A stretch of DNA of 64,000 bases from Streptomonospora mangrovi (GCF_027604915.1 NZ_JAJAQC010000009.1:124001-188000); one strand, 5' to 3'; numbered from the stretch's first letter, positions 31,991 to 41,449 are shown. Notes: a model not told the origin generated them from the letters alone. A program made the numbers and translations.

Positions 31991-32145
31991 GCGCGGGGCC
32001 GCGCCGTGGCGGTGCGGTCACCCGTCGTGAAGACCGGTGGAAACGCCGATGCGCTGGGTGCGGGGCGGGGGTTGGATGAGGAACGCCCCTGTTTATTCGC
32101 GTTCGGGGCGGTGGTTCCGGCGCGAACGGCGAAAGGCGTCCCCTG

Positions 32146-33543
32146 GTGATATCCCCCCTGCCCCGGCGCCGGCTGCGGCCGGCGCCGGTCCTCGCCGCGG
32201 CCCTGGCGCTGCTGTGCGCGGCGGCGCCGGCGGTGCCCGCCGCGGCCGACGAAGCCCTGCTGCCCGTGCCCGTGCCCCAGGTCGAAGGCCCGCTGCCCGG
32301 CACCCCGCCGGGCGACCCCGCGTCCGACGACATCGCCGACACCTATCCCTTCTTCGCCACGACCGAGGACCTGGACGCCTTCGACTACGTCGAGGAGGAG
32401 TTCGTGGTCTCCGGCACCGCGCGCGTCTACGCAGACGGCGCGGTCGCCTCCGAGCACCCCTACCGGACCCGCATCGTGGTGCGCCGGCCCGAGCGCGAGC
32501 GCGACTCCGCCGGCACCGCGCTGGTGGAGTGGCAGAACGTCACCGCCGGCAACGACATCGACGCCCTGTGGGCGCCCAGCGCCGAGCACATCATGCGCTC
32601 GGGCTACACCTGGGTGGGGGTGTCGGCGCAGAACGTGGGCGTGGCCCACCTCGCCGAGTGGAGCCCCGCCCGCTACGGCGACCTCGACGTCACCGACGGC
32701 GGCACGGTCACCGGCGACGCCCTGTCCTACGACGTCTTCTCCCAGGCGGGGCGGGCGGTGCGCACCGGTGCCGTCACCGGCGGCATCGACATCGACCAGG
32801 TACTGGCGATCGGCGCCTCGCAGTCGGCCGGGCGCATGACCGCTTACTACAACCAGGTGCTCCCGCTCGTGGAGCCGGTGTTCGAGGGCTACGGGTTCGC
32901 CGTCGGCCCCGCCCCCCGGGGCGACCGCCCCGAACCGGTGTTCCAGGTGCTCTCCGAGACCGACGCCGCGCTGACGGCCGCCCCGCCCCAGGACACCCCC
33001 CGGTTCCGCCTGTGGGAGGTCGCCGGCACGGCCCACTCCGGCTGGGCCGGCCACCGGGCGCGCCAGGGCGTCGAGGAGCGCGACCTCGGCGGCCAGGCCG
33101 ACTACCGGTGCGCCGAGCCCCCGTTCAGCCGGGCGCCGCTGCACCACGCCCTCAACGCCTCCTACGACCACCTCGCCGCCTGGGCGCGGACCGGCACCCC
33201 GCCGCCCGCCGCCGACCGGATCACCCGCGACGCCCAGGGCAGGATCGCGCGCGGCGAGGACGGCCACGCCCTGGGCGGCATCCGGCTGTCCCAGGTGGAG
33301 GTGCCCACCGCCCTCAACACCGGCAGCAACCGGCCCGCGGGGCCCGGCAACGAGTTCTGCGTGCTCTTCGGTTCCCACGTGCCCTACGGCGAGGACCGGC
33401 TCGCCGAGCTGTACCCCACCCGGGCGGGCTACCTGGCCGCCGTCGCCCGCGTGGAGCTGCGCAACGTGCGCGACGGCTACGTCACCCGCGCCGACTCCGC
33501 GCGCAACCGGCGCGAGGCCGCCCTCTCCGGGGTCGGCGGATAG
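32146..33543 (+). CDS. Secreted alpha/beta hydrolase domain protein
   Basis: The protein has 465 residues and starts at GTG 32146 with GAAAGG 9 bases upstream. A signal peptide is evident (RRRLRPAPVLAAALALLCAAAPAVPAAAD). The mature part resembles the actinobacterial alpha/beta hydrolase domain family often annotated only as such. The nucleophile elbow is probably IGASQSAG (GxSxS), and VAGTAHSGW may supply the catalytic histidine. Substrates are unknown; members act on esters or amides outside the cell. It is followed by a 12-bp perfect hairpin. No operon partner is visible. Confidence 0.75.
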   Translation: MISPLPRRRLRPAPVLAAALALLCAAAPAVPAAADEALLPVPVPQVEGPLPGTPPGDPASDDIADTYPFFATTEDLDAFDYVEEEFVVSGTARVYADGAVASEHPYRTRIVVRRPERERDSAGTALVEWQNVTAGNDIDALWAPSAEHIMRSGYTWVGVSAQNVGVAHLAEWSPARYGDLDVTDGGTVTGDALSYDVFSQAGRAVRTGAVTGGIDIDQVLAIGASQSAGRMTAYYNQVLPLVEPVFEGYGFAVGPAPRGDRPEPVFQVLSETDAALTAAPPQDTPRFRLWEVAGTAHSGWAGHRARQGVEERDLGGQADYRCAEPPFSRAPLHHALNASYDHLAAWARTGTPPPAADRITRDAQGRIARGEDGHALGGIRLSQVEVPTALNTGSNRPAGPGNEFCVLFGSHVPYGEDRLAELYPTRAGYLAAVARVELRNVRDGYVTRADSARNRREAALSGVGG

Positions 33544-33568
33544 CGCGCGCGGCGGTAAACAGCGCGAA

Positions 33569-33605
33569 GGGGTGCCCGCGAGCCTCCCGGCCCCGCGGGC
33601 ACCCC
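33569..33605. terminator. Perfect 12-bp hairpin between convergent genes
   Basis: GGGGTGCCCGCG (33569-33580) and CGCGGGCACCCC (33594-33605) are exact complements. They lie between the hydrolase stop (33543) and the PTS gene stop (33642). Confidence 0.7.
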
Positions 33606-33641
33606 CGGTGCGCACCGACCCCCGGCGCGCCCCGCGCGGCC

Positions 33642-35240
33642 TCAGCCGCCCGAGGCCGCCCCGGTGCCGGCCGTCGAGCGCTTCGGCGCGGTGGGGTCGT
33701 CGGCCGGGGTCGCCTCGGGCGCCAGCGACTCCGCCGCGTTCAGCTCGGCCAGGCTCTGCCGGTTGAAGCCGAAGAAGTAGGTCAGCAGGAACCCGGCCAC
33801 ATAGCCCACCAGCAGGCCCAGGCCGTAGACCAGCACCGCCGCCCCGATGCCCTGGTTGCCCTGCACCAGGGGGAACAGCGCCCAGCCCGAGGGGCCGATC
33901 GCGGTGGAGCCCGCGCTCACCCCCAGTTGGTTGGCCAGCCCCAGGAAGCTCCCGCCCACCGCGCCGCCGGCGCAGGCGGTCAGGAACGGGCGGCCCAGCG
34001 GCAGGGTCACACCGTAGATCAGCGGCTCGCCCACGCCCAGCAGGCCGGCGGGCAGCGCCGAGCGGATGGTGGCGCGCACGCCCTCGTTGTTCTTGAGCCG
34101 CAGGTAGACCGCCGCGGCCGCGCCGACCTGCCCGGCGCCGGCCATCGCCAGCACCGGCAGCAGCACGGTGAAGCCGTCCACCTCGATCAGGGTGGTGTGG
34201 ATCGGGATGAGCGCCTGGTGCAGGCCCAGCATCACCAGTGGCAGGAACAGCCCGCCCAGCACCAGCCCCGCGACGGCGCCGGCCTGGCCCAGCAGCCAGT
34301 CGGCGCCCACGCCGATGGCCGCCGACACCTCGCCGGCCACGAACATCAGGCCGTAGACCGTGACCAGGCCCGACACCAGCACCGCGATGGTGGGGGTGAG
34401 CAGGATGTCCAGGGTGCCGGGCACCCACCGGCGCGCCCACCGCTCGACGTAGGCGCACAGCACCGCCGCGCCCAGCGCGCCCAGCACCCCGCCCTGGCCG
34501 GGCGTGAGCTGGACGCCGAACGCCTGCACCTCGGCGATCCCGGCGAACGGGATGATCGCGGCCACCGCGCCGCCCAGGACGGGCGTGCCCCCGAACTCCT
34601 TTGCGGCGTTCATGCCCACGAACACCGTGATCAGCGAAATGAAGCCCTGGGCGATCGCCCGCATGGCCGGAAGCGCCGGGGTCAGCCAGCCCAGGTTGGT
34701 GAGCACGCCGGTGACGCCGGCCAGGATCCCGCAGGCGATCAGCGCGGGGATCAGCGGCACGAAGATGTTGGCGACGCGCCGCAGCAGCAACTTGAACGGG
34801 GTGGCGTTGCGCCGCTTGTTCTCGGCGCGGATGGCCGCGCCCCGGGCGGCCAGCGCGGCGGCGTCGGCCTCGGGGCCGGGGCTGGAGGACGCGCCGGTGG
34901 CCAAGGCCGGGTCGGCGCCCGGTTCGGTGGCGGCTCCGGTTGCGGGGGAGTCCGCCGAGCCGGCCGCGGCCCGCTCGGCCTCGACCAGCCGGCGGAACTC
35001 CTCGGCCACCTTGGACACCGCCGCCGGCCCCAGCACGATTTGGAAGGTGTCGTCATCGACCACGCCCAGCACCCGGGGATGGTCGCGGACCTCCTGGTCG
35101 CGCACCCGGGCGCGGTCGGCGACGCCGACGCGCAGCCGGCTGATGCAGTTGGCGATGGAGGTGACGTTGCCTTCGCCACCGACCAGCGCGAGGAGGTCCC
35201 GCGCGGTGGCCGCGTGGTCGGGGGCACCCGAGTCGCTCAT
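33642..35240 (-). CDS. murP: PTS transporter subunit EIIBC, N-acetylmuramic acid type
   Basis: The protein has 532 residues from ATG 35240 (GGAAGCAGGAA upstream). The N-terminal EIIB domain holds the phosphorylation cysteine C32 in IANCISRLRV. An Ala/Pro/Glu-rich linker of about 50 residues leads to the ten-helix EIIC domain, with GVGEPLIYGV as the conserved substrate-site motif. No EIIA domain is present, so phosphate must come from a separate glucose-type EIIA. The gene follows murQ after 39 bases, which points to N-acetylmuramic acid import as the 6-phosphate. The symbol is by context and fold; a beta-glucoside or sucrose EIIBC would look similar. Confidence 0.75.
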   Translation of the reverse strand: MSDSGAPDHAATARDLLALVGGEGNVTSIANCISRLRVGVADRARVRDQEVRDHPRVLGVVDDDTFQIVLGPAAVSKVAEEFRRLVEAERAAAGSADSPATGAATEPGADPALATGASSSPGPEADAAALAARGAAIRAENKRRNATPFKLLLRRVANIFVPLIPALIACGILAGVTGVLTNLGWLTPALPAMRAIAQGFISLITVFVGMNAAKEFGGTPVLGGAVAAIIPFAGIAEVQAFGVQLTPGQGGVLGALGAAVLCAYVERWARRWVPGTLDILLTPTIAVLVSGLVTVYGLMFVAGEVSAAIGVGADWLLGQAGAVAGLVLGGLFLPLVMLGLHQALIPIHTTLIEVDGFTVLLPVLAMAGAGQVGAAAAVYLRLKNNEGVRATIRSALPAGLLGVGEPLIYGVTLPLGRPFLTACAGGAVGGSFLGLANQLGVSAGSTAIGPSGWALFPLVQGNQGIGAAVLVYGLGLLVGYVAGFLLTYFFGFNRQSLAELNAAESLAPEATPADDPTAPKRSTAGTGAASGG

Positions 35241-35279
35241 TTCCTGCTTCCTTCCGGGCTCGGGGGAGGGGGTGGGACG

Positions 35280-36239
35280 TCAGTCCCGGCCGGCGGCCGA
35301 TTCGACCGCCTCGCGGAGCCGGCCGCCGGAGGCGTCGAGGAGGCGCGCGGCCTCCTCGGCGTCGACGCGGCCGAGGATCGTCAGGATCGCGGTCTTGACG
35401 TGGCCACCGGCCGCGGACAGGGCGCGGCGCACCTCGTCCTCGTCGGCGCCGGTGGCCATCTCCACGATCCGGTGCGCCCGCACGCGCAGCTTCTCGTTGG
35501 TGCTGCGCAGGTCGACCATGAGGTTTCCGTAGGTCTTGCCCAGCCGGATCATGGTGACCGTCGACAGCGTGTTCAGGACGAGCTTCTGGGCGGTGCCCGC
35601 CTTGAGCCGGGTCGAGCCGGCGATCAGCTCGGGGCCGGTCTCGACCTCGATGGGGTGGTCGGCGGCGGCGCCCAGCGGCGAGCCCGGGTTGGCGGACACG
35701 CCCACCGTCAGCGCGCCGCGCTCGGCGGCGTGGCGCACGGCGGCCACCGAGTAGGGGGTGCGGCCCGAGGCGGAGATCCCGACCACGGTGTCATCGGCGG
35801 TGAGGTCCAGCGCCTCCAGGTCGGCGACGGCGGCCTCGGCGTCGTCCTCGGCGCCCTCGACGGCGTTGTGGATCGCGGTGGGTCCGCCCGCGATGAGCCC
35901 GACGACCTGCCCGGGGGCGGTGTTGAAGGTGGGCGGGCACTCCGAGGCGTCCAGCACGCCCATGCGCCCGGCGGTGCCGGCTCCGACGTAGATGAGGCGC
36001 CCGCCGCGGTCCATGCGCTCGGCGATGGCGTCGACGGCGGCGGCGATGGCCGGGGCGACGGCGCCCACGGCGGGGGCGACGCCGCGGTCCTCGTCGTTCA
36101 TGGCCCGCACGATGGCCTCGGTGCCCATCCGGTCGATGCCGCTGAGGTCGGTCCGGCGGGCCTCGGTCGCCAGCGCGGCGAGGTCGGCGCGCAGGTCGCG
36201 CACGGAGTTCTCGGCCCCGCTGGTGTCAGTAGTGGCCAT
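35280..36239 (-). CDS. murQ: N-acetylmuramic acid 6-phosphate etherase
   Basis: The protein has 319 residues from ATG 36239; an upstream in-frame start at 36305 gives a non-family extension. MurQ signatures are clear: MNDEDRGVAPAVGAVAPAI, RLIYVGAGTAGRMGVLDASECPPTF (SIS domain), GISASGRTPYSVAAVRHA and LMVDLRSTNEKLRVRA. The enzyme cleaves the D-lactyl ether of MurNAc-6-phosphate to give GlcNAc-6-phosphate, a step in peptidoglycan recycling. It forms an operon with the EIIBC gene. No RpiR/MurR regulator is adjacent; an AT-rich inverted repeat just upstream may be an operator for one encoded elsewhere. Confidence 0.93.
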   Translation of the reverse strand: MATTDTSGAENSVRDLRADLAALATEARRTDLSGIDRMGTEAIVRAMNDEDRGVAPAVGAVAPAIAAAVDAIAERMDRGGRLIYVGAGTAGRMGVLDASECPPTFNTAPGQVVGLIAGGPTAIHNAVEGAEDDAEAAVADLEALDLTADDTVVGISASGRTPYSVAAVRHAAERGALTVGVSANPGSPLGAAADHPIEVETGPELIAGSTRLKAGTAQKLVLNTLSTVTMIRLGKTYGNLMVDLRSTNEKLRVRAHRIVEMATGADEDEVRRALSAAGGHVKTAILTILGRVDAEEAARLLDASGGRLREAVESAAGRD

Positions 36240-36295
36240 GGGCAGGAGCAGTCCCTTCCGACGCGCACCCGGTGGTGAGATGTTCGTTGTGTCGT

Positions 36296-36335
36296 AAATT
36301 TCCACCCGTGATGGGACATGTCAAGTAGGAAATTT
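36296..36335. promoter_or_regulatory. Inverted repeat AAATTTCC / GGAAATTT upstream of murQ
   Basis: AAATTTCC (36296-36303) and GGAAATTT (36328-36335) are exact complements in the AT-rich stretch 57-96 bases upstream of the murQ start. Position and composition suit a sugar-phosphate-responsive repressor site. Confidence 0.4.
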
Positions 36336-37274
36336 TCCGGGACGGGTGCTACAGGGGAGGCGCGGAACGCGAAACCCGCGTAGGGGAGGGGTCTGTGGCG
36401 GTTCCGGGAAGCGCGAGGCGGCTGCGCGGGGTCGGCGGTCATCGGTCGCGGGGGTGGTGGCGGTGGTGGGCGACGGGGCGGCGACGGCGGCGGGTGCTGG
36501 GGGTCGGCGGTCATCGATGCCCGGTGCGGTGCTCGGGGTGGCGACGAGGCGGTGCGGCGGCGGATGGCTGGGGCAGGCGGTCATCGCGGCGCTCGGCGAT
36601 GGCTGGTGTGTGCGGCGGGGCGGTGACGGCGGGGGTGGCTCGGGCGGGCCCGATCGGCTCGGCTCGGCTTGGCGGCGGCCGCGCGGGCGAACGAGAGGCG
36701 GGGCGCGGGGCGCCTGTCGCCGGTCTCGCCGTCTGTCTGTGGTTGGGAGGGGCCTCCCGATTCCCGAAACGGGACAAGTCAGTCATCGGGGGCTGATATC
36801 TCACATGGTGAGAAGAAAACGGCCTCTTGCGCCACGAGATGCGCCTGCGGATCGCCCTTCCGAAGAAAAGCGCGGGATCGCCGCCTCCGGAAACGGGCAT
36901 GGCGGACAAAACGGTGGGCGCTCGCTTCGGGTGTCTTAATCATGCGGACACCGAGCCCTCTGTGGGTCCTCTACGAGGTCGCTGCCGCCGCCGTGGGGAG
37001 GGGCAAAAAGAGGCATTGCGCAACTAAATGCCGCGCCGAGTGCAGGCGAGGTGCGGACCGCTTCACCCTCCCCGTTCGCAGGGCGATCCCAGGCGGAAAC
37101 GGCGCCGTGGCCCGCGCCACCCCTTCGTCGCCGACCCCGGTCACCCGCCCCGCTGGCTGCTGGCCGCGCGCCCGAGCCGCCCGCCGTCGCCGCCCCGCCG
37201 CCGCCTCACCCCTCCGCCCGGCGGTCGGCGGTCCAACCTCCTCCTGTCGGAGACGGAACCCCTCGACGCGGTGG
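36336..37274. other. About 940-base gene-poor region with tandem imperfect repeats
   Basis: No open frame here looks like a protein family; long frames are Arg/Gly/Pro-rich shadows. GGGGTCGGCGGTCATCG occurs at 36428-36444 and 36500-36516, and its last 11 bases again at 36576-36586, giving a period of 70-72 bases. GGGAGGGGCCTCCC near 36755 is a small hairpin. The part from 36760 to 37030 has lower GC and mixed codons, perhaps a decayed or transferred segment. Confidence 0.45.
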
Positions 37275-37772
37275 CTACGACGTGCGCGCCGTCCGCTCCT
37301 CCTCCTGCGCTCGCCACTTCTCCAGCAGCAGCGGGATCTCCCGGCGGAGGAAGGCGAAAGCCCGGCTCACCTCGTCCAGGCGCTCGCCCACGGGGGTGTC
37401 GGCGCCGAAGACCTCCACGCCCTCGCGGGCGCCGGTCTCGAAGCGGGTGTAGACGTCGAGGTTGGCGGCCACCGCGTCGAACCAGGCCGAGGGGCGCGCG
37501 CAGTAGTGGTCGCGGCGCTGCCCCGGTTCGCGCTCCCGGACGACCATGCCGACGTCGATGAGGTACTTGACCGCCCCCGAGATCGCAGAAGGCCCGACCT
37601 GGAGGCGTTCGGCGAGGTCGGCGGCCGTGCGGCGGCCGTTCTCGGCGGTCAAAATCGAGGCGAACACCCGCGCCGCCATGCGGGGGTACCCCGACTCCCA
37701 GAGCAGGACGGCGAACTTCTCGGCATACCGCCGTTCCGCCATGTCGCGAGCGTCGTCTCCAACTTCGGCCAT
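37275..37772 (-). CDS. MarR/GbsR-like winged-helix regulator
   Basis: From ATG 37772 the protein has 165 residues; GTG 37796 in frame adds eight and is an alternative start. The winged helix reads MAARVFASILTAENGRRTAADLAERLQVGPSAISGAVKYLIDVGMVVRERE. This is the GbsR-type HTH common in actinobacterial regulators beside ABC exporters. It diverges from an ABC transporter operon with only about 65 bases between, which include the palindrome TTCGCGAA. Autoregulation and repression of the exporter are therefore likely. Confidence 0.87.
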   Translation of the reverse strand: MAEVGDDARDMAERRYAEKFAVLLWESGYPRMAARVFASILTAENGRRTAADLAERLQVGPSAISGAVKYLIDVGMVVREREPGQRRDHYCARPSAWFDAVAANLDVYTRFETGAREGVEVFGADTPVGERLDEVSRAFAFLRREIPLLLEKWRAQEEERTARTS

Positions 37773-37796
37773 GCGCGCCAGCCTACTGTCTCTCAC

Positions 37797-37817
37797 TAAG
37801 TTCGCGAATTTCGTGAA
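37797..37817. promoter_or_regulatory. TTCGCGAA palindrome between regulator and ABC exporter
   Basis: TTCGCGAA (37801-37808) is a perfect palindrome followed at once by TTTCGTGAA, a near copy. The pair lies in the short divergent promoter region and is a good candidate operator for the MarR/GbsR-like protein. Confidence 0.45.
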
Positions 37818-37837
37818 ATCAGCGTATGTTCGCGGTC

Positions 37838-38785
37838 ATGTCGAACGTGATATCCGTGACCGGCCTGGTCAAGTCCTACGGCCGGACACGTGCGCTGGAC
37901 GGCCTGGACCTCGCGGTCGCCCCCGGTGAGGTCCACGGCTTCCTCGGGCCCAACGGGGCGGGCAAGTCCACGGCCATCCGAATCCTGCTGGGCCTGCTGC
38001 GCAGCGACTCCGGCACCGCGACCCTGCTGGGCGGCGACCCCTGGCGCGACGCCACCGCGCTGCACCGCCGCCTGGCCTACGTCCCCGGCGACGTCACCCT
38101 GTGGCCCGACCTCTCCGGCGGCGAGGCCATCGACCTGATCGGGCGCATGCGCGGCGGCCTCGACCACGCCCGCCGCGACGAACTCCTGGAGCGCTTCGAC
38201 CTCGATCCGCGCAAGAAGGGCGGCGCCTACTCCAAGGGCAACCGGCAGAAGGTGGCCCTGGTCGCCGCGTTCGCCTCCGATGCCGAACTGCTCATCCTGG
38301 ACGAGCCGACGTCGGGGCTCGACCCCCTTATGGAGGCGGTCTTCCAGGACTGCGTGCGCCGGGAGCGGCGGCGCGGGCGCACCGTCCTGCTCTCCAGCCA
38401 CATCCTGGGCGAGGTCGAAGCCCTCTGCGACCGCGTCAGCATCATCCGCCGCGGCCGCCGGGTCGAGACCGGCACCCTCGCCGACCTGCGCCACCTCACC
38501 CGCACCGCCGTCACCGCCGAACTGGCCGGCCCGGCGCCCGCCCTCGCGGACCTGGCCGGCGTGCACGACGTGCGGGTCGAAGGCGACCGCGTGCACTGCC
38601 GAGTCGACGCCCACGCGCTGGACGGCCTCCTGCGGACGCTGGCCGACGCCGGCGTGCGCGCCCTGACGAGTCGGCCGCCGACCCTGGAGGAGCTGTTCCT
38701 GCGCCACTACCAGGACGAACACGAACAGGGGAACGGGCACGGGCGCGCCCAGCACGCCGAGCGCGATTCGGAGACCGGCCGGTGA
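37838..38785 (+). CDS. ABC exporter ATP-binding protein
   Basis: From ATG 37838 the protein has 315 residues; ATG 37826 would add four. Neither start has a strong Shine-Dalgarno. Walker A is GPNGAGKST (37-45), the Q/D-loop region follows, and Walker B is [13 protein letters not shown]. The signature, usually LSGGQ, reads YSKGNRQKV, the variant typical of drug/antibiotic-type ABC-2 exporters. A C-terminal substrate-independent domain of about 80 residues ends the protein. It is coupled to the permease gene by a GTGA overlap. The likely role is export of a toxic compound or antibiotic under the adjacent regulator. Confidence 0.92.
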   Translation: MSNVISVTGLVKSYGRTRALDGLDLAVAPGEVHGFLGPNGAGKSTAIRILLGLLRSDSGTATLLGGDPWRDATALHRRLAYVPGDVTLWPDLSGGEAIDLIGRMRGGLDHARRDELLERFDLDPRKKGGAYSKGNRQKVALVAAFASDAELLILDEPTSGLDPLMEAVFQDCVRRERRRGRTVLLSSHILGEVEALCDRVSIIRRGRRVETGTLADLRHLTRTAVTAELAGPAPALADLAGVHDVRVEGDRVHCRVDAHALDGLLRTLADAGVRALTSRPPTLEELFLRHYQDEHEQGNGHGRAQHAERDSETGR

Positions 38786-40422
38786 GCGCCCCCGCGCCCA
38801 CCGCGCGCACCGGGTCCGCCCCCCGCACCGGCTCCGCCACGGGCACGGCTGCGCTCGCGCGGCTGGTCCTGCGGCGAGACCGCCTCCGCGTGCCGCTCTG
38901 GTACGGGCTGACCGCGCTGTTCGTGGTGGGCGTCGCCGCCGCCGTGCCCGGGGCCTACCCCACCGAGGCCGCCCGCCACGCCCTGGTCGCGGCCACCGCG
39001 CAGGACCCCACCCAACTGTTCGCGATCGGCCCCGTGCACGGCTCCTCCGTCGGCGCCGTCGCGGCCTGGCGGCCACGGGGCCAGGCCGCGCTGCTGCTCT
39101 CCTTCGCCGGCATCCTGCTGGTGGTGCGCCACACCCGCGCCGAGGAGGCGTCGGGGCGCCGCGAACTGCTCGGCGCCACCGCCATCGGGCGGCAGGCGCC
39201 GCTGGCGGCCGCCCTCGCGGTGGCCTTCGCCGCCACCCTCCTCGCCGGCCTCGCGATGGGCGCGGGCCTGACCGCGCTGGGCCTGCCCGCCGCCGGATCG
39301 TTCGCCACGGGCCTGTCGTTCGCGGCCTCGGGCTGCGTCTTCGCCGGGGTCGCTGCCGTGGCGGCGCAGCTCACCGAGAGCCCCCGCGCGGCGGTCGGCC
39401 TGTCCGCTGCCGTGATGGCGGCCTGCTACGCCGTGCGCGGGGTGGCCGACCTCGGCGCGGGGGAGTGGCTCTCGTGGCTGACGCCGTTCGGCTGGGTGCA
39501 GCATGTGCGGCCGTTCGCCGGCGACCACTGGTGGGCGCTGCTGCCCGCGCCGGCGGCCTGCGCCGTCCTCCTCGCCGCGGCCTACGCGATCTCGGCCCGG
39601 CGGGACCTCGGCCGGGGCGTCCTCCCCTCCCGGCCCGGCCGGGCGCGCGCCGGCGCGGGCCTGCGCACGCCCGCGGCCCTGGCCTGGCGGCAGCAGCGCG
39701 GCACCGTCTTCGCCTGGACGGCCGGGCTGACCCTGTTCGGCGCCGGCCTGGGCGCCGCCACCCCCACCATCGCCGCACAACTCGCGCAGAGCCCCGCGTT
39801 GAGCGACCTCCTCGCCCGCTCGGGGGCGTCCGCGCGCCCGGTCGACGGCTTCTTCGCGTTCGTCGTCTACCTCACCGCGCAGGTGGTCACCGTCTTCACC
39901 GTCCAGTCCGTGCTGCGGCTGCGCGGTGAGGAGGTGTCCGGGCGCCTGGAACTCCTGCTGTCCGGGCCGGTCGGCCGGCTGCGCTGGGCGCTGGGCCACC
40001 TCCTGGTCGCGGCGGCCGGGTCGGCGCTGGTCCTCGCGGGGCTGGGAGCGGGAGCCGGGCTGGCGTTCGGGCTCGCCGCCCAGGCCGGGGCGGCCGAGGT
40101 GCCGGCGCTGCTGGCGGCGGCCCTGGTGCGGCTGCCCTCGGTGCTGGCGGTTGGGGGCGTCGCGGCGCTGCTGTACGGGGTGCGCCCGCGCTGGGCGGCG
40201 GCCGGGGCCTACACCGTGCTCGCCGCCTGCCTGCTGCTGGAGTTGGCGGTGGACCTGCTGGGCGCGCCGCACGCCGTCCTTGTGGTGTCGCCCTTCGCGT
40301 GGACCCCGGCGCTGCCGGCGGCCCCGTTCGAGGCGGGGCCGGTGGCGGCGCTGGGCGCGGTCGCGGCCGGGCTCACCGGGGCGGGGCTGGCGGCCCTGGC
40401 CCGGCGCGACCTCGGGGTCTGA
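38782..40422 (+). CDS. ABC exporter permease (large ABC-2-like, antibiotic-exporter type)
   Basis: The start is GTG 38782, overlapping the ATPase stop; the protein has 546 residues. About twelve hydrophobic helices are arranged in two similar halves. Each half contains a cytoplasmic RxEExSGRxELL motif ([14 protein letters not shown] and [15 protein letters not shown]), a hallmark of the actinobacterial polyketide-antibiotic-type permeases. It works with the preceding ATPase as the membrane part of the exporter. A 13-bp perfect hairpin follows 17 bases after the stop. Confidence 0.9.
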   Translation: MSAPAPTARTGSAPRTGSATGTAALARLVLRRDRLRVPLWYGLTALFVVGVAAAVPGAYPTEAARHALVAATAQDPTQLFAIGPVHGSSVGAVAAWRPRGQAALLLSFAGILLVVRHTRAEEASGRRELLGATAIGRQAPLAAALAVAFAATLLAGLAMGAGLTALGLPAAGSFATGLSFAASGCVFAGVAAVAAQLTESPRAAVGLSAAVMAACYAVRGVADLGAGEWLSWLTPFGWVQHVRPFAGDHWWALLPAPAACAVLLAAAYAISARRDLGRGVLPSRPGRARAGAGLRTPAALAWRQQRGTVFAWTAGLTLFGAGLGAATPTIAAQLAQSPALSDLLARSGASARPVDGFFAFVVYLTAQVVTVFTVQSVLRLRGEEVSGRLELLLSGPVGRLRWALGHLLVAAAGSALVLAGLGAGAGLAFGLAAQAGAAEVPALLAAALVRLPSVLAVGGVAALLYGVRPRWAAAGAYTVLAACLLLELAVDLLGAPHAVLVVSPFAWTPALPAAPFEAGPVAALGAVAAGLTGAGLAALARRDLGV

Positions 40423-40439
40423 CACCGCGGGGAAAAGGG

Positions 40440-40474
40440 CCGGGACACCATGGGAGGCGGTCATGGTGTCCCGG
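40440..40474 (+). terminator. Perfect 13-bp terminator hairpin after the ABC operon
   Basis: CCGGGACACCATG (40440-40452) and CATGGTGTCCCGG (40462-40474) are exact complements with a 9-base loop, directly after the permease stop. Confidence 0.75.
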
Positions 40475-40850
40475 CGGGCGGGCGCGTGCGGGAGGCGCTC
40501 CGACGAAGGGGGGAGTCGGGGGGACGCCTCCCGCAGTGCCCTGGAGGGTGGTCTGGTGCCGGTCGTACCGTTGGTACCGGTCGCGGAACGGGGAGCCACG
40601 CCCGGCGCGGCGGCGCCGGCCGGGCCGCCCGCGAGTACGGGACGCGGCGGGACGCGGCTGCGGCGGGTGGATCCCGCTCGCGGACACGCTTCGAGCGTAG
40701 TACCTGGAGGTCGCGCGGTAGGGGCGATTGGCAAATGCCGATGGGTCCGGCCGGGGATTTCGGACAGGGACGAACCGGCACCGGCCGGTGAGCGGCGCTC
40801 CCGCGCGGTGCGGGGGCGGTCCGCGCGGTGCCGCGCGGTGCCGGGCGGGC
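40475..40850. other. 376-base stretch without a gene
   Basis: Only shadow frames are seen. It contains the third copy of CAGGGACGAACC (40765-40776) and a short GC-rich tandem near 40800-40845 (GCGCGGTG repeated). The neighbouring genes converge, so it needs no promoter. Confidence 0.4.
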
Positions 40851-41198
40851 CTACGGCCGCTCGGCGTCCAGGGCCGCCCGCAGCCGCGCGGGCGCCTTCA
40901 GCCGCCACGCCTCGGTGACGAGTTCGGCGAGGTGGCCGGGCTCGACGCGGTCGAGGTCGACCAGGACCGCGCCGTAGCCGTCGTAGTGGGCGGTGGTGAA
41001 GAACGCGGGGTCGCCCGAGGCCAGCAGCGCCTCCTTCTCGGCGAGGGGGCACACCAGCATCAGTCCGCCCTCGGCCTCGGTGCGCAGCCGGGCGAACGCC
41101 TTGCCGCGCACCTTGAGCGCGGGGGTGCGGTAGGAGGTGGACTCCTCGGTCTCCGGAAGCCCGGCGGCGATCGCGACGACGTCGTCCCACGTGGCCAT
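40851..41198 (-). CDS. MmcQ/YjbR-family protein
   Basis: The protein has 115 residues and starts at ATG 41198, with AAAGGGG about 10 bases upstream. The sequence TWDDVVAIAAGLPETEESTSYRTPALKVRGKAFARL is the standard MmcQ/YjbR opening, a CyaY-like fold of uncertain function with a proposed DNA-binding role. Single-gene unit. The length is normal for the family. Confidence 0.88.
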   Translation of the reverse strand: MATWDDVVAIAAGLPETEESTSYRTPALKVRGKAFARLRTEAEGGLMLVCPLAEKEALLASGDPAFFTTAHYDGYGAVLVDLDRVEPGHLAELVTEAWRLKAPARLRAALDAERP

Positions 41199-41449
41199 GG
41201 CGCGGCACCCCTTTCGGCGGCGGCCGGGGCCGGCCGCCCCGTCCCGCCGCCCAGGATCCCACCCCGGCGCCGCCGGCTCCAGCCGCCGCGCGCCCCCGCC
41301 GCGCCCCCGGCTGCCGGTCGGGGCGTGCGGTGACCGGCCCCCGACAGCAGGAAGCGCCGGCCGCGGCCGCCGGCGCGCCCACCGCCGAGGGGCAGGACCC
41401 CTCCGGAGGTGACCGGTCACGCCCGCGGACTCCACGGCCGGCGCTCCTG

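Noticed and set aside
36346-37561. Several plus-strand frames (up to about 375 residues) in the region right of murQ.
   Set aside because: Translations are Arg/Gly/Pro-rich without family resemblance, and they overlap the convincing minus-strand regulator gene; treated as non-coding.
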